A stretch of 64,000 nt of DNA from Psychrobacter urativorans (GCF_001298525.1 NZ_CP012678.1:310001-374000), one strand, 5' to 3'. Positions 25,640 to 34,595 are shown, counted from the stretch's first letter. Notes: generated by a model not told the origin, from the sequence alone. Numbers and translations: made by a program.

Positions 25640-25840
25640 ATGATAACTATGATTATCCAAAATGAATGGGGCACTGAAGAAAAAAGTATCGCTCAAATTA
25701 TTGAGGAGTTGAATACTTTTGAAGACCAAGAATTGATGGTTATGGTTTCAAGCGACGGAGGAAAAACGTTGAGGCCTGTTAAATTACTGGGCAAAGAATT
25801 TGATAAAGACAATAAAGCTTATTGCACCCTATTTATTTAA
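25640..25840 (+). CDS. Small hypothetical protein
   Basis: A 66 aa acidic soluble protein (IIQNEWGTEEKSIAQIIEEL, then ELMVMVSSDGGKTLRPVKLL), possibly starting at the second ATG (25649). It looks like a small alpha/beta fold; immunity-type proteins can look similar, but that is only an impression. It converges on the gene at 25846-26172, with five bases between stops. Confidence 0.45.
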   Translation: MITMIIQNEWGTEEKSIAQIIEELNTFEDQELMVMVSSDGGKTLRPVKLLGKEFDKDNKAYCTLFI

Positions 25841-25845
25841 GTGTT

Positions 25846-26172
25846 TTAACCCTCATTAGGCCAATCTTTTATGAGACGCTCAATAAGCGGTAGAGATTCA
25901 TCTTGATGCCTATAATAAATATTAAGTACCTCAACACTGCCTGACTCTTCATCGCCAAAGCTACTGAGCCAGTAATCTATAAGGCTCTTCTTACTTGGAT
26001 CATAAGTAAGTTTGATGGCTTTATCATTAGTTGGATTAATGAAGCTGACATTGTCATCAGTATCTAGCAATGTACCGTCTGCCCCATGTTTATTAAAGTA
26101 GCTCTCCCAGCTGTCGGTTCCGACTGTCTTTTTTATAGATTCCCACATTGCTAATGAATTAAGAGGTTTCAT
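25846..26172 (-). CDS. Hypothetical soluble protein
   Basis: Unrecognised 108 aa protein, acidic, without signal peptide. It starts MKPLNSLAMWESIKKTVGTD and includes NVSFINPTNDKAIKLTYDPS. It heads the minus-strand direction together with the two membrane proteins at 26232 and 26525, although gaps of about 60 bp separate them. No function proposed. Confidence 0.45.
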   Translation of the reverse strand: MKPLNSLAMWESIKKTVGTDSWESYFNKHGADGTLLDTDDNVSFINPTNDKAIKLTYDPSKKSLIDYWLSSFGDEESGSVEVLNIYYRHQDESLPLIERLIKDWPNEG

Positions 26173-26231
26173 GACCTGCTCTGATTTGAAGGGTTAATGC
26201 TGGTTTTCTAACTATAAAAAGATGAGCGCGT

Positions 26232-26468
26232 TTAAAACAAATACTCTAGTAAAAAAGAATTGCGAAAACTACTGTTGAATATGCCGTACAGAAATACAAA
26301 GGTTGAGAACACCCACATAATCGACAGGTAAAGCTTGTTTTGATCTGAAGTCCAGCCCCAAGAGCCAAATCTCTCTGTAATATCAGAGAAAATAAGCCAT
26401 CTGAAGAGTAAGCAAAGAAAAATATAAAGCACAATCCATTTAAGCATTCTACTGTTACCAGAGTTCAT
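26232..26468 (-). CDS. Small membrane protein
   Basis: A 78 aa protein with two hydrophobic helices (WIVLYIFLCLLFRWLIF and LYLSIMWVFSTFVFLYGIF) joined by a polar loop. Start ATG 26468 or 26447. Lies between two other short minus-strand genes. No recognised family. Confidence 0.45.
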   Translation of the reverse strand: MNSGNSRMLKWIVLYIFLCLLFRWLIFSDITERFGSWGWTSDQNKLYLSIMWVFSTFVFLYGIFNSSFRNSFLLEYLF

Positions 26469-26524
26469 ATTAAAATATAGAGTGAGTTAATTAGGTTCGT
26501 TTGCACCGTCGAAAATAAATACTA

Positions 26525-26827
26525 TTAGTCATAGCTATGCTTGTCTTCAGAGGTCTCATCTTCTACTGCTTCTACGCTTTCGTCTAATTCACGATTAACG
26601 TTTTCCAGCTTATCAAGTTTTTCATAGAATATTTCCTTTTCATTCCCTTGATTGCTAAAGATCGTGAGGAAGCTGGAAATTTTATCGGCCGCAGGGCTAT
26701 TGAGAATATCACCATCACTGCTACTAAATGACTTGGTCTCTTTCACGCTTACGATATCTAGAAATATCCAAACTGCGGAAGCCATTACCACTAGTATAAC
26801 CAGCCATTTCAACAAATTTTTTTTCAT
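26525..26827 (-). CDS. Small membrane-anchored acidic protein
   Basis: A 100 aa protein with one N-terminal helix (LLKWLVILVVMASAVWIFLD) acting as anchor or uncleaved signal. A strongly acidic C-terminus with coiled-coil character follows (YEKLDKLENVNRELDESVEA). Its start is divergent from serpin 4, 126 bp away. Not recognised. Confidence 0.45.
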   Translation of the reverse strand: MKKNLLKWLVILVVMASAVWIFLDIVSVKETKSFSSSDGDILNSPAADKISSFLTIFSNQGNEKEIFYEKLDKLENVNRELDESVEAVEDETSEDKHSYD

Positions 26828-26875
26828 AAATACCTCATACGCTTATTGCTGATTCATATATTATCTCAAAATTTG

Positions 26876-26894
26876 TTAGCATATGTTTACTAAA
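26876..26894. promoter_or_regulatory. Conserved leader element upstream of serpin 4
   Basis: Exact 19-base match to the element upstream of serpin 1 (17124-17142), 58 bases before the serpin 4 ATG. Shared placement supports a common promoter or regulator, or recent copying of the leader together with the gene. Confidence 0.55.
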
Positions 26895-26952
26895 ACAGTT
26901 TATCTCCCTGTATATAATCAAGATATTATTGATATCAAAAGTATAAAATACC

Positions 26953-28317
26953 ATGAATAACCACAACCCAATCAAAACTATGACGAACAAGCATATCGTC
27001 AGTAGTCTTGCCCTTAGCGGCTTATTGTTGGCCATTACTGGCTGTAATAATAGCTTCGTAAACACCAAAGCTGCCCAAACAGTGACCAATATACCTTCCT
27101 TGCCAGACAAGACTAAAGAGCAAGTGGACTCTAAAGCTGATAGCAAAGATGTCCCTAATACTGCGGATGACTCTGCCTCAACATCTGAAGGTATAGACGC
27201 CGTTGTCAATGCCAACAACCAATTCGCAGTGGCTATGTATCAACAGCTAAATGGTCAATCAAATCAAGTGGACGCTAACGTATTCTTCTCACCTTATAGC
27301 CTAACCAGTGCCGTAGCCATGCTGTATGCCACAGCAGAAGGCAATACCAAAGCGCAAATTCAAAAAACCTTCTACTATCCGTCTTTACCCATTCTGAATC
27401 CAAACAGTGCCGCCCTCTATAATCAATTTAACAAACCCAGCCCGAACTATAAATTGAACACCATTAATGACTTATGGCTGCAACAGGGTCGTACTCCCAA
27501 CCAAGCCTATGTCGACACAGTAAAACGCTACTATGGTGGACAGATCAACACGCTTGATTTCAAAAACAACACCGCAGCTGCTCGACAAGTGATTAATGAC
27601 AAGATAGCCAAACATACCAATCAGATGATTCCTGAACTGCTCTCAAAAGAGAGTGTTCAGCCGAATACCTCGGCGATATTGACCAATGTAGTTTACTTTA
27701 AAGCGGATTGGTTCAGTCGTTTCACGGTCAGTGGTGATATGCCTTTTCATTATTTCGATGGTACAACTAGTGATGTAGATATGATGTTCCAGAATACTGA
27801 CTTTAAGTATAGCGAAGATGAGCAAGTACAAGTCGTGGAGCTATCTTATAAGGGCAATGAACTATCGATGCTAGTGGTTTTACCAAAGTCAAAAGAGCCG
27901 TCAGGCATGCAGACGCTTGTTAAGAATTTGTCGACGACACAAATTAATGATTGGACCAAACGTCTAAAGCAGCACGATATCAAACTCAATCTACCAAAGT
28001 TTAAGATAGACGAAGGCTACCCGATGAAAGCAGTACTGACGGATATGGGCATGCCAAGCGCGTTTGGGAATCAAGCTAATTTTAACGTGTTTAAAGATAG
28101 CTCGCCCATCGCTATTGACGATATTTATCATCAAGCAGTGATCGACGTTAATGAAATAGGAACAGAGGCGGCGGCATCGACAGGTGCTGTTTCAGTAGAC
28201 ATATCTGGTTCTATGCATCCACCGGTAAAGTTTAAAGCCGATCACCCGTTTATGTTTGTGATTAAAGACAATAAAACCGATGCAATATTATTTTTAGGTC
28301 AGGTGAATAAGCCGTAG
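26953..28317 (+). CDS. Lipoprotein serpin 4
   Basis: A 454 aa serpin with lipobox LLAITGC. Core: NVFFSPYSLTSAVAMLYATA, LTNVVYFKADWFSRF, VQVVELSYKGNELSMLVVLP, signature KFKADHPFMFVIKDNKTDAI. The loop NEIGTEAAASTGAVSVDISG keeps the Gly-Thr-Glu-Ala hinge but has Ile for Lys at P16. It is two residues longer than antitrypsin, with an Ile-Ser or nearby Ser-Met scissile region. The beta-sheet segment after YFKADW diverges from siblings 2 and 3 and resembles serpin 1. With the shared leader, this makes serpins 1 and 4 the closer pair. Confidence 0.95.
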   Translation: MNNHNPIKTMTNKHIVSSLALSGLLLAITGCNNSFVNTKAAQTVTNIPSLPDKTKEQVDSKADSKDVPNTADDSASTSEGIDAVVNANNQFAVAMYQQLNGQSNQVDANVFFSPYSLTSAVAMLYATAEGNTKAQIQKTFYYPSLPILNPNSAALYNQFNKPSPNYKLNTINDLWLQQGRTPNQAYVDTVKRYYGGQINTLDFKNNTAAARQVINDKIAKHTNQMIPELLSKESVQPNTSAILTNVVYFKADWFSRFTVSGDMPFHYFDGTTSDVDMMFQNTDFKYSEDEQVQVVELSYKGNELSMLVVLPKSKEPSGMQTLVKNLSTTQINDWTKRLKQHDIKLNLPKFKIDEGYPMKAVLTDMGMPSAFGNQANFNVFKDSSPIAIDDIYHQAVIDVNEIGTEAAASTGAVSVDISGSMHPPVKFKADHPFMFVIKDNKTDAILFLGQVNKP

Positions 28318-28354
28318 CAAGATTGATTGGTAGTGGCAGGATAATAGAATTGGA

Positions 28355-28384
28355 TAGTGAGTAATAGTGAGTAATAGTGAGTAG
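28355..28384. repeat. Three tandem 10-bp repeats
   Basis: TAGTGAGTAA twice, then TAGTGAGTAG, immediately downstream of serpin 4. Short tandem repeat of unknown role. Confidence 0.7.
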
Positions 28385-28454
28385 GGGTATATCGCATTAT
28401 ACAAAAGTCACTCACATTTTATTTAGTTAGATTTCAGGCTGTTTTATACAGGGT

Positions 28455-29543
28455 ATGATTATGCTTAAAGTACGCGCTCTTATGAATATCAACGCTCTGA
28501 TACTTCCTCTTATCATAAGCCTTGGTGGGGTAGTCGTTGGCTGTGCGAGTACGTCAACTTCACCGTTAAAACCTGGAAGCAGTAACGTTAGCCCTATTAG
28601 TAAAAACACTTTAAGCGATGCAGGTAAGCCAATTATTATTGATAATAGTCCAACAGGAGTCATATGGCAGCTTATGCCTGAAGCGCCTGGAAGTCTCATA
28701 GCACAGGGTAATGGGGTGTTTGTATCTCTAGTAGCACCTATAACTTCTCCCAAAGTGATTGCTGAAGTTGGCTATCAGCCCTATATTTCTGTTAACGGTC
28801 GTGATTGGACACCTGCTCCTTCTAGGATACCTGTGTCAGGAAGAAGCTTAATCTTTGCTAATGGATGGTTTTATGATGCAGGTGAGGGCGTACCACCACA
28901 TAATAATACTGGCGTTATTGTACGTAGTAGAGATGGCGTGAATTGGGAGGAAGTTTATTCTCAAGGCCGCAATCCTTTTACTAGCATTCGTTATCTAAAT
29001 GGGGGATTTATCGCTACTGGTCAATACGGATTAGTAGCTAGCAGTCGTGACGGTGAGCGCTGGAGACAACAGCAAATAAAAAATGTGCCTGCTTTTTATG
29101 ACGCCGACTATTTCGCTGGTGAGTATTTACTAACGGGCGACGCTATGGCTCTTTATGCTTCTAATAATCTGACTAATTGGCGCAATTTATCCACTGAAAA
29201 TCTATTAAGTGCAGGTCCACGCAATCTACAAAATAATTCAGATATCCTATTATTACAAACTGATGGTTATCTTTATATTTACCATGATAAAAAATGGACA
29301 TTTAATAAGCTACCAAAGGATGACAGTAGATTTAATTACTACATCAGTAAGCTATCGCCCTCATCAGAGGATTTTGTTGTTACCAATAAAGATAAGCAAG
29401 TACTTCGATCAAAGGACGGGAAGAATTGGCAGACGTTGAGTCAGCTCCAACCCGCTGATCGTAATACTAGTTGTGAGTCACGCTGTATTATCTATGATTA
29501 TCAGATTGTGAAATTACCGAAGATGGCTGTATCCTTCCCTTAA
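28455..29543 (+). CDS. Beta-propeller-like lipoprotein
   Basis: A 362 aa lipoprotein (LIISLGGVVVGC). The mature region has recurring strands with an Asp/Trp turn: PYISVNGRDWTPAPSR, GVIVRSRDGVNWEEVYSQG, LVASSRDGERWRQQQI, YASNNLTNWRNLS and VLRSKDGKNWQTLSQL. These SxDGxxW repeats are the BNR/sialidase-like or Ycf48-like propeller signature, about five blades. It lacks visible glycosidase catalytic residues, so a binding role is likelier. Start at 28455 or 28461. Monocistronic, downstream of serpin 4. Confidence 0.75.
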   Translation: MIMLKVRALMNINALILPLIISLGGVVVGCASTSTSPLKPGSSNVSPISKNTLSDAGKPIIIDNSPTGVIWQLMPEAPGSLIAQGNGVFVSLVAPITSPKVIAEVGYQPYISVNGRDWTPAPSRIPVSGRSLIFANGWFYDAGEGVPPHNNTGVIVRSRDGVNWEEVYSQGRNPFTSIRYLNGGFIATGQYGLVASSRDGERWRQQQIKNVPAFYDADYFAGEYLLTGDAMALYASNNLTNWRNLSTENLLSAGPRNLQNNSDILLLQTDGYLYIYHDKKWTFNKLPKDDSRFNYYISKLSPSSEDFVVTNKDKQVLRSKDGKNWQTLSQLQPADRNTSCESRCIIYDYQIVKLPKMAVSFP

Positions 29544-29653
29544 AAACAACAACACTTATAATTCGAAATTGAATGTGTCTATCTGTAGTACACCTGATGA
29601 GATCGGCTGATAAATTATAGGGTTATCTTGATTAACGAACAGGACAAGCAGCT

Positions 29654-30616
29654 ATGAAAAAAAGGCTAGCAACATTTTTATTGACTGGCTTGATGCTGAC
29701 AGGATGTCATAAAGTCATTGATACTCAGATGAGTAGGCCTCAAAACGTAGTTTCAGCCGTAAAATCAGCTGTTGAAAAAGAATTTGAAGACCTTACAGTA
29801 CAAGCCAATGAAGGCAATGCTGAGGCTCAATATAGCCTTGCAGTCATGTACGACGATGGCGAAGGTACACGCGAGGATAACGCTAAGGCCGTTGAGTGGT
29901 ATACAAAATCTGCTAACCAAGGATATGATCTTGCTCAATATAACCTTGCAATAATGTACAACGATGGCGAAGGGGTAGATCAGGATCGCTCTAAAGCTAT
30001 TGAATGGTTCACAAAATCCGCTAACCAAAACTACGCTAAAGCCCAATTCGAACTTAGTAGAACTTTCTACAATTACGATGGCAAAGGTACAGATGAGGAT
30101 TACGATAAACATCTCGAGTGGCGTGCAAAAGCTATTAACCAAGGGATTGGTCCCATGAAATTCATCCATGGCGTACCACATCGAAAGAGCGGTCGTGTGC
30201 GTCAAAATGATGCCAAAGTCGTTGAGCAGTGGCAGAAATTAGCCAACCAAGGCGATGCTGAGGCTCAATTCAACATTGGTAACGCTTACTACGAGGGTAA
30301 AGGGGTACGTCAGGATTACCCTAAAGCTATCGAGTGGTATACAAAAGCCGCTGACCAAGGATATGTTCCTGCCCAATACCAACTTGGAACAATTTATAGC
30401 TATGGCGAAGGTGCGCCTCAGGATTATGCTAAAGCCGGTAAGTGGTATCTAAAAGCCGCCAATCAAGGTGATGCTAGATCTCAATATAACCTTGGTATGA
30501 TGTACTTATTTAGCCACGGTGTACGTCAAAATACAGTTATAGCGAAAAAGTATTTTATCAAAGCTTGTGAAAATGGATATCAATTGGGCTGTAAAAACTC
30601 AAATATATCAGACTAA
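29654..30616 (+). CDS. Sel1-repeat lipoprotein A
   Basis: A 320 aa lipoprotein (MKKRLATFLLTGLMLTGC). About six Sel1 repeats, e.g. AQYSLAVMYDDGEGTREDN, AQYNLAIMYNDGEGVDQDR, AQFNIGNAYYEGKGVRQDY, ending with ACENGYQLGCK. One unit in the middle (RAKAINQGIGPMKFIHGVPH) is degenerate. Signal and first residues (CHKVIDTQMSRPQN) nearly match the convergent gene at 30750-31493, so the two are inverted paralogues. Likely a periplasmic protein-binding scaffold. Confidence 0.85.
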   Translation: MKKRLATFLLTGLMLTGCHKVIDTQMSRPQNVVSAVKSAVEKEFEDLTVQANEGNAEAQYSLAVMYDDGEGTREDNAKAVEWYTKSANQGYDLAQYNLAIMYNDGEGVDQDRSKAIEWFTKSANQNYAKAQFELSRTFYNYDGKGTDEDYDKHLEWRAKAINQGIGPMKFIHGVPHRKSGRVRQNDAKVVEQWQKLANQGDAEAQFNIGNAYYEGKGVRQDYPKAIEWYTKAADQGYVPAQYQLGTIYSYGEGAPQDYAKAGKWYLKAANQGDARSQYNLGMMYLFSHGVRQNTVIAKKYFIKACENGYQLGCKNSNISD

Positions 30617-30749
30617 GTATCTAGAAGCCTGTTTGATTCATAGTGTAGGAAATAAACAGATGGCTGTGCGTCCAGTTTTTTAGGGCTTTCTTGATTATAA
30701 ATATTCTCTATACCAACAATCGATTTCTAAAGTGGGTGAATTAACAACT

Positions 30750-31493
30750 TTACTCATTAAGTTTTTGATAATCATCGCAACCATCTTGATAGCCTTTATC
30801 ACAAGACTTACCAAGCCACTCTTTTGCAGAAACGATATTCTGTTTTACTCCTTCTCCTTTGACGTACATTACCCCAAGATTGCGTTGAGCTATAGCATGC
30901 CCTTGATTGGCTGATTTTTGAGTCCATTCAAATGCTTTAGTATCATCTTGAGGAACGCCTTTGCCTTCGGCATATATCACCCCAAGGCTATATTGAGCTG
31001 CAGCATCACCCTGATTAGCTGCCTTATTAAACCACTCAAAAGCCTTAGCGTCACTTTGGGTTGTGCCTTTACCCTTAAGATACATATCTCCAATTTTTGA
31101 TTGGTATAAATCAATACCGTCATCGGCTAAGTTTTTATATAACTTAAATGCTTTAGTATCGTTTTGACCCACGCCTTGACCCTTCTCATACATCAATGCC
31201 AGCATTCCCTGCATTTCTTTGTCTCCATGGTTAGCTGCTTGTTGTAACCAATAAAATGCTTTTGAATAATCTTGAGGAACGCCTTTACCATAGTAATATA
31301 TAAGCCCTAATTGTCCTTGGCTTGAAGCGTCTCCTAGATTAGCTTGTACTGTGAGATCTTCAAAATCCTTCTCAACATCCGATTTCACGGTTGGAACATT
31401 GTTTTGAATGCTATTCATCTGAGTATCAATGGCTTTATTACACCCTGTCAGCATGATGCAAGTAAGCAAAAATGCTGCTAGTCTCTTTCTCAT
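30750..31493 (-). CDS. Sel1-repeat lipoprotein B
   Basis: A 247 aa lipoprotein (MRKRLAAFLLTCIMLTGC, then NKAIDTQMNSIQ), an inverted paralogue of the gene at 29654. About five repeats: SQGQLGLIYYYGKGVPQDY, QGMLALMYEKGQGVGQND, QSKIGDMYLKGKGTTQSD, AQYSLGVIYAEGKGVPQDD, AQRNLGVMYVKGEGVKQN, ending CDKGYQDGCDD. The two genes converge with 133 bp between them. Inverted recent paralogues can recombine and flip the intervening segment. Confidence 0.85.
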   Translation of the reverse strand: MRKRLAAFLLTCIMLTGCNKAIDTQMNSIQNNVPTVKSDVEKDFEDLTVQANLGDASSQGQLGLIYYYGKGVPQDYSKAFYWLQQAANHGDKEMQGMLALMYEKGQGVGQNDTKAFKLYKNLADDGIDLYQSKIGDMYLKGKGTTQSDAKAFEWFNKAANQGDAAAQYSLGVIYAEGKGVPQDDTKAFEWTQKSANQGHAIAQRNLGVMYVKGEGVKQNIVSAKEWLGKSCDKGYQDGCDDYQKLNE

Positions 31494-31696
31494 AACTGCT
31501 TATCCTATTATTTAATGAAGTTAACACTATAATTTATTATTTTAATATGCATTGTGATATTCAAATATATATTCTTAGATGGCCTCATTTGGTATGCTCT
31601 AAAAGAACCTGAAAATTTAATCAGCAGATTATACGTCAGTAAGAAGCCATTATTTGCTAGACTCATATGCTTCGGTTTTAAGGGATATTAAAAGTC

Positions 31697-33025
31697 TTGA
31701 TCTATAAAATTATCTCAAACAAGCATTTGCGTATAGCATTAGTATTTTTGCTAATACAGCAAATTATTGTGGCGTCATCAACGTATTTTATTGCTCGCCT
31801 TGCACAAAGTCTGACCGAGGACACTATTTCAATTTTATATATGGTGCTATTTGCCGTATCTTTAGTAGCGGTTTATATACCTGCATACTTTTGTGTCACC
31901 AATACAGAACGCGCTAAATGCGATGCTCATAAGCTGTACAATGATAATTTTCATACTGTTTTTTTAGGTAAGACCCATTTATTATCCAGCGATGAATTGC
32001 AGAGTACAGCAACGACAACACTCGCTCAGGAAAGTAATTACACCCTTGAGACGGTCATTGATAGTATTTTTGATATTTCAGCTTTGGTACTCAATGTCTT
32101 ATTTAATGTGTTGGTCATAGCTTGGTTTTTAGATGGCACCTTACTGCTTGGTTATGCAGTAGGTATTATTTTTGCCTCAATGTTTGTGCATTTCAGACGA
32201 CACACCCTAAAAATGGCTGCTAAAACAGACCAGCAATCACGGCTGAGTTTAACCGCTAAACTTTTTGACAGTTGGGATAACGTCGTTATTTTCAATAAGC
32301 ATAATTACACGCTCTATAACAATATTGTTCAGAAAAGCTTTGCAACAGCCAAGAATAATAGCGTTAAATCTACCTCGATCCAGCACATCAATTCAAGCTT
32401 AGGCATGATCATATTGATGCTGCCTGTCTTTGTGGTCACTGCTTTTATTTTTAATAAAAATTGGCATGATGCTGCGACGATGGCTGTGCTAATCGCCACT
32501 CTGCCAAGACAAATTCAGCTATTGCAAATGTGCTATGCCTTGATTGGCTACCATACCAGTATTGGCGTTATTAAAACGATGCTAGATGGCATCTTAGAGG
32601 TTTTAAAACCTACTACTGTGGATTTAGATACCTACATTCAGGCAAACCAAATACATGTGAAGCAAACAGGGGAAATTTTTAATTCAACACAATTACCCAA
32701 GCAAGGTAGAGTAACGTTGGTTGGTAATAATGGCGTTGGTAAATCCTGTATGTTACTTAAGCTCAAAGACCACTACCAAGAACAGGCTTACTATTTACCT
32801 GCCAAGCACAATTTGTATTTCAATTACAAAACTGACAAAGCCCATAGAGGTTCAACAGGACAACAACTCATCAAGCAAATTCAAGAAATTAGAGAGGACG
32901 ACCAAAGTACGATTGTCATGCTTGATGAATGGGATGCCCATTTGGATAAGGATAATACCCAAATGATAGATCAATATCTTGATGAGCTTGCCCAAGCAAG
33001 ACTGGTAATAGATGTTAGGCATTGA
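31697..33025 (+). CDS. ABC-type membrane ATPase with unusually short nucleotide-binding domain
   Basis: A 442 aa fused transporter half. Residues 1-330 hold about six transmembrane helices, as in type IV ABC exporters. The nucleotide-binding part has Walker A GNNGVGKS (about 343-350), a signature-like GSTGQQ (about 385), Walker B IVMLDEWDAH (about 406) and a final switch-like His (VIDVRH, 442). Walker A to the end is only 99 residues against roughly 155-165 in ordinary domains, and no Q-loop is obvious. TTG start at 31697 with AAGGG upstream. Probably exports a small peptide or lipid; whether it turns over ATP normally is open. Confidence 0.7.
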   Translation: MIYKIISNKHLRIALVFLLIQQIIVASSTYFIARLAQSLTEDTISILYMVLFAVSLVAVYIPAYFCVTNTERAKCDAHKLYNDNFHTVFLGKTHLLSSDELQSTATTTLAQESNYTLETVIDSIFDISALVLNVLFNVLVIAWFLDGTLLLGYAVGIIFASMFVHFRRHTLKMAAKTDQQSRLSLTAKLFDSWDNVVIFNKHNYTLYNNIVQKSFATAKNNSVKSTSIQHINSSLGMIILMLPVFVVTAFIFNKNWHDAATMAVLIATLPRQIQLLQMCYALIGYHTSIGVIKTMLDGILEVLKPTTVDLDTYIQANQIHVKQTGEIFNSTQLPKQGRVTLVGNNGVGKSCMLLKLKDHYQEQAYYLPAKHNLYFNYKTDKAHRGSTGQQLIKQIQEIREDDQSTIVMLDEWDAHLDKDNTQMIDQYLDELAQARLVIDVRH

Positions 33026-33093
33026 GTTAAAAAACTCTTAATCTCCTCCCTTATAGCTTGCTGAACATATATTTTTAGTCATGGTGAAAATTG

Positions 33094-33591
33094 TTAAGAC
33101 ATAAATCGTTTCATTAAAATCTCATCAGTATATTGCCCATTAACTTTCATTGCCTGTGTTTCTATACCATAAGTTTCAAAACCAAATTTTTTGTAAAGAT
33201 GAATCGCAGGCTTATTATCATCGGCAACAGTAAGTAAAATTTGCTCTACATGTTTTTCACTATATTCTATGATTGCACTAAGTAAGATGCTTGCCACGCC
33301 TTTTTTTTGAAACTCAGTTTCAATAAATACACTTGATAAAGAGGCTTTATGAGAAAATTTTATTCCATTCTCTTGTGTTAAGGTTGCTAAACCTATAATT
33401 TTATTTTTATAATAGGCGCCAAATACAGTTGAACTTGATAAACAGCTTTTGAAAAAAACCAACGGTTTCTCTACTTCTGCTATATAGGTGGATCCAAACA
33501 TTTCGGGAGATTTTTCCAAGGCTGAAAGTCTGATAGTTCTGAAATCGTTAGACTCATCCACGCTCAAAATTTTAATCTTAACATTTAACAT
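33094..33591 (-). CDS. GNAT-family N-acetyltransferase
   Basis: A 165 aa protein with a classic GNAT layout. N-terminal strand and RLSALEKSPEMFGSTY helix, strand LATLTQENG, then motif A SLSSVFIETEFQKKGVASIL (acetyl-CoA pyrophosphate loop Q-K-K-G-V-A), and motif B QILLTVADDNKPAIHLYKKF with the GFETYGIE ending. Cytosolic acetyl-CoA-dependent acetyltransferase; the substrate cannot be read from sequence. GGGGA precedes the ATG. Stands alone. Confidence 0.88.
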   Translation of the reverse strand: MLNVKIKILSVDESNDFRTIRLSALEKSPEMFGSTYIAEVEKPLVFFKSCLSSSTVFGAYYKNKIIGLATLTQENGIKFSHKASLSSVFIETEFQKKGVASILLSAIIEYSEKHVEQILLTVADDNKPAIHLYKKFGFETYGIETQAMKVNGQYTDEILMKRFMS

Positions 33592-33767
33592 ATGATCCCC
33601 TTTAACGTTGGCTTTAACGAGTTATTTTTCGCTTTGACTAAAAGATTTATTAACTTTAAAGCAGAATTTTTAATTCTTAATATCAACTTTACCATCAAAA
33701 CTCTTTACTAAAACAGCGAACATTCTAGATCACTTCTTGATTAGACAAGCCAGATGTAGATTAGGAA

Positions 33768-34460
33768 TTAATTTTTATATACTAAGGTATATACAAGGCG
33801 ATATCCTGAATCACCTGCGGTAGAAACATAGTCTACTTTCTCTTCTGCTATCAATTTTATCTCATAATACTCAGCATAGTATTGCTCAAGTTGAGATTGT
33901 GTCACTAAGAAAGGGGGCAAGTTTTTATTATTATCACTGCGCTGCTTTTCGCCATCATAAGCAAAAGATAACAGAAGTTGGCTTGCTTTATTACTAAGCA
34001 CCATAATTTTCTGTGTATAGCGTGTACGTAGATTATCAGGGTTCATATCTGGAAGAGCAACTAATGCACCACGATCATAGACAGCATCTATTATTCCAAT
34101 ATCAATGGGACTTAAATCAAATATATCAGCCACCCAAATTTTGAGAGTTTGTCCTTCGTGTTCAGCTTGATAATAAGTGAGGCTAGGGGTAGTTGGATGT
34201 AGCGATACTGTCGCTTGCAAATTGTTTTCGGCAAAAAACTGTATAACTGCTATCTCTGACAGCTCAACACCAATAACGTCAAAACCCTGACTGGTAAACC
34301 ATAGCATATCCACGCTCTTACCGCATAAAGGTACAAAAACGCGTCCATTTTTAAATGTATTAAGTGCTTTGAAATGATGCGTTAACATAGAGTTTGGTTT
34401 TTTCTGAGTAAAATTAGTTTGGCTCTTTTGCCATGCATTTTTCCAAAATTCAGAAGTCAT
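33768..34460 (-). CDS. tpm: Thiopurine S-methyltransferase (TPMT)
   Basis: A 230 aa SAM-dependent methyltransferase of the bacterial TPMT family. It shows FWKNAWQKSQTNF, RVFVPLCGKSVDMLWFTSQG (SAM motif I region), VIGVELSEIAVIQFF, IWVADIFDLSPIDIG and DAVYDRGALVALPDMNPDNL, all strongly conserved. The length equals the family norm. It S-methylates aromatic thiols and, in bacteria, can methylate selenium and tellurium compounds to volatile forms. AAGG lies eight bases before the ATG; monocistronic. Confidence 0.93.
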   Translation of the reverse strand: MTSEFWKNAWQKSQTNFTQKKPNSMLTHHFKALNTFKNGRVFVPLCGKSVDMLWFTSQGFDVIGVELSEIAVIQFFAENNLQATVSLHPTTPSLTYYQAEHEGQTLKIWVADIFDLSPIDIGIIDAVYDRGALVALPDMNPDNLRTRYTQKIMVLSNKASQLLLSFAYDGEKQRSDNNKNLPPFLVTQSQLEQYYAEYYEIKLIAEEKVDYVSTAGDSGYRLVYTLVYKN

Positions 34461-34595
34461 AAAATCAACCTTTGTCGTATATAGTTCATTTCAAATAAAA
34501 ATATTGTGTTTTGTGCATAAGAGGAGGTAAGTATTCAACCACCTGAGTTTGTTTATCAAGCAGTTCTCGATTCAATTTATTAATAATATTCTATT

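Noticed and set aside
26835..27218. Minus-strand frame across the start of serpin 4
   Set aside because: It covers the serpin 4 signal peptide and leader; its composition fits an antisense shadow.
28355..28384. CRISPR-like array
   Set aside because: Only three contiguous 10-bp units without spacers.
33029..33048. Hairpin GAGTT-AAAA-AACTC after the ABC gene as terminator
   Set aside because: Short AT-rich stem with no T tract after it.
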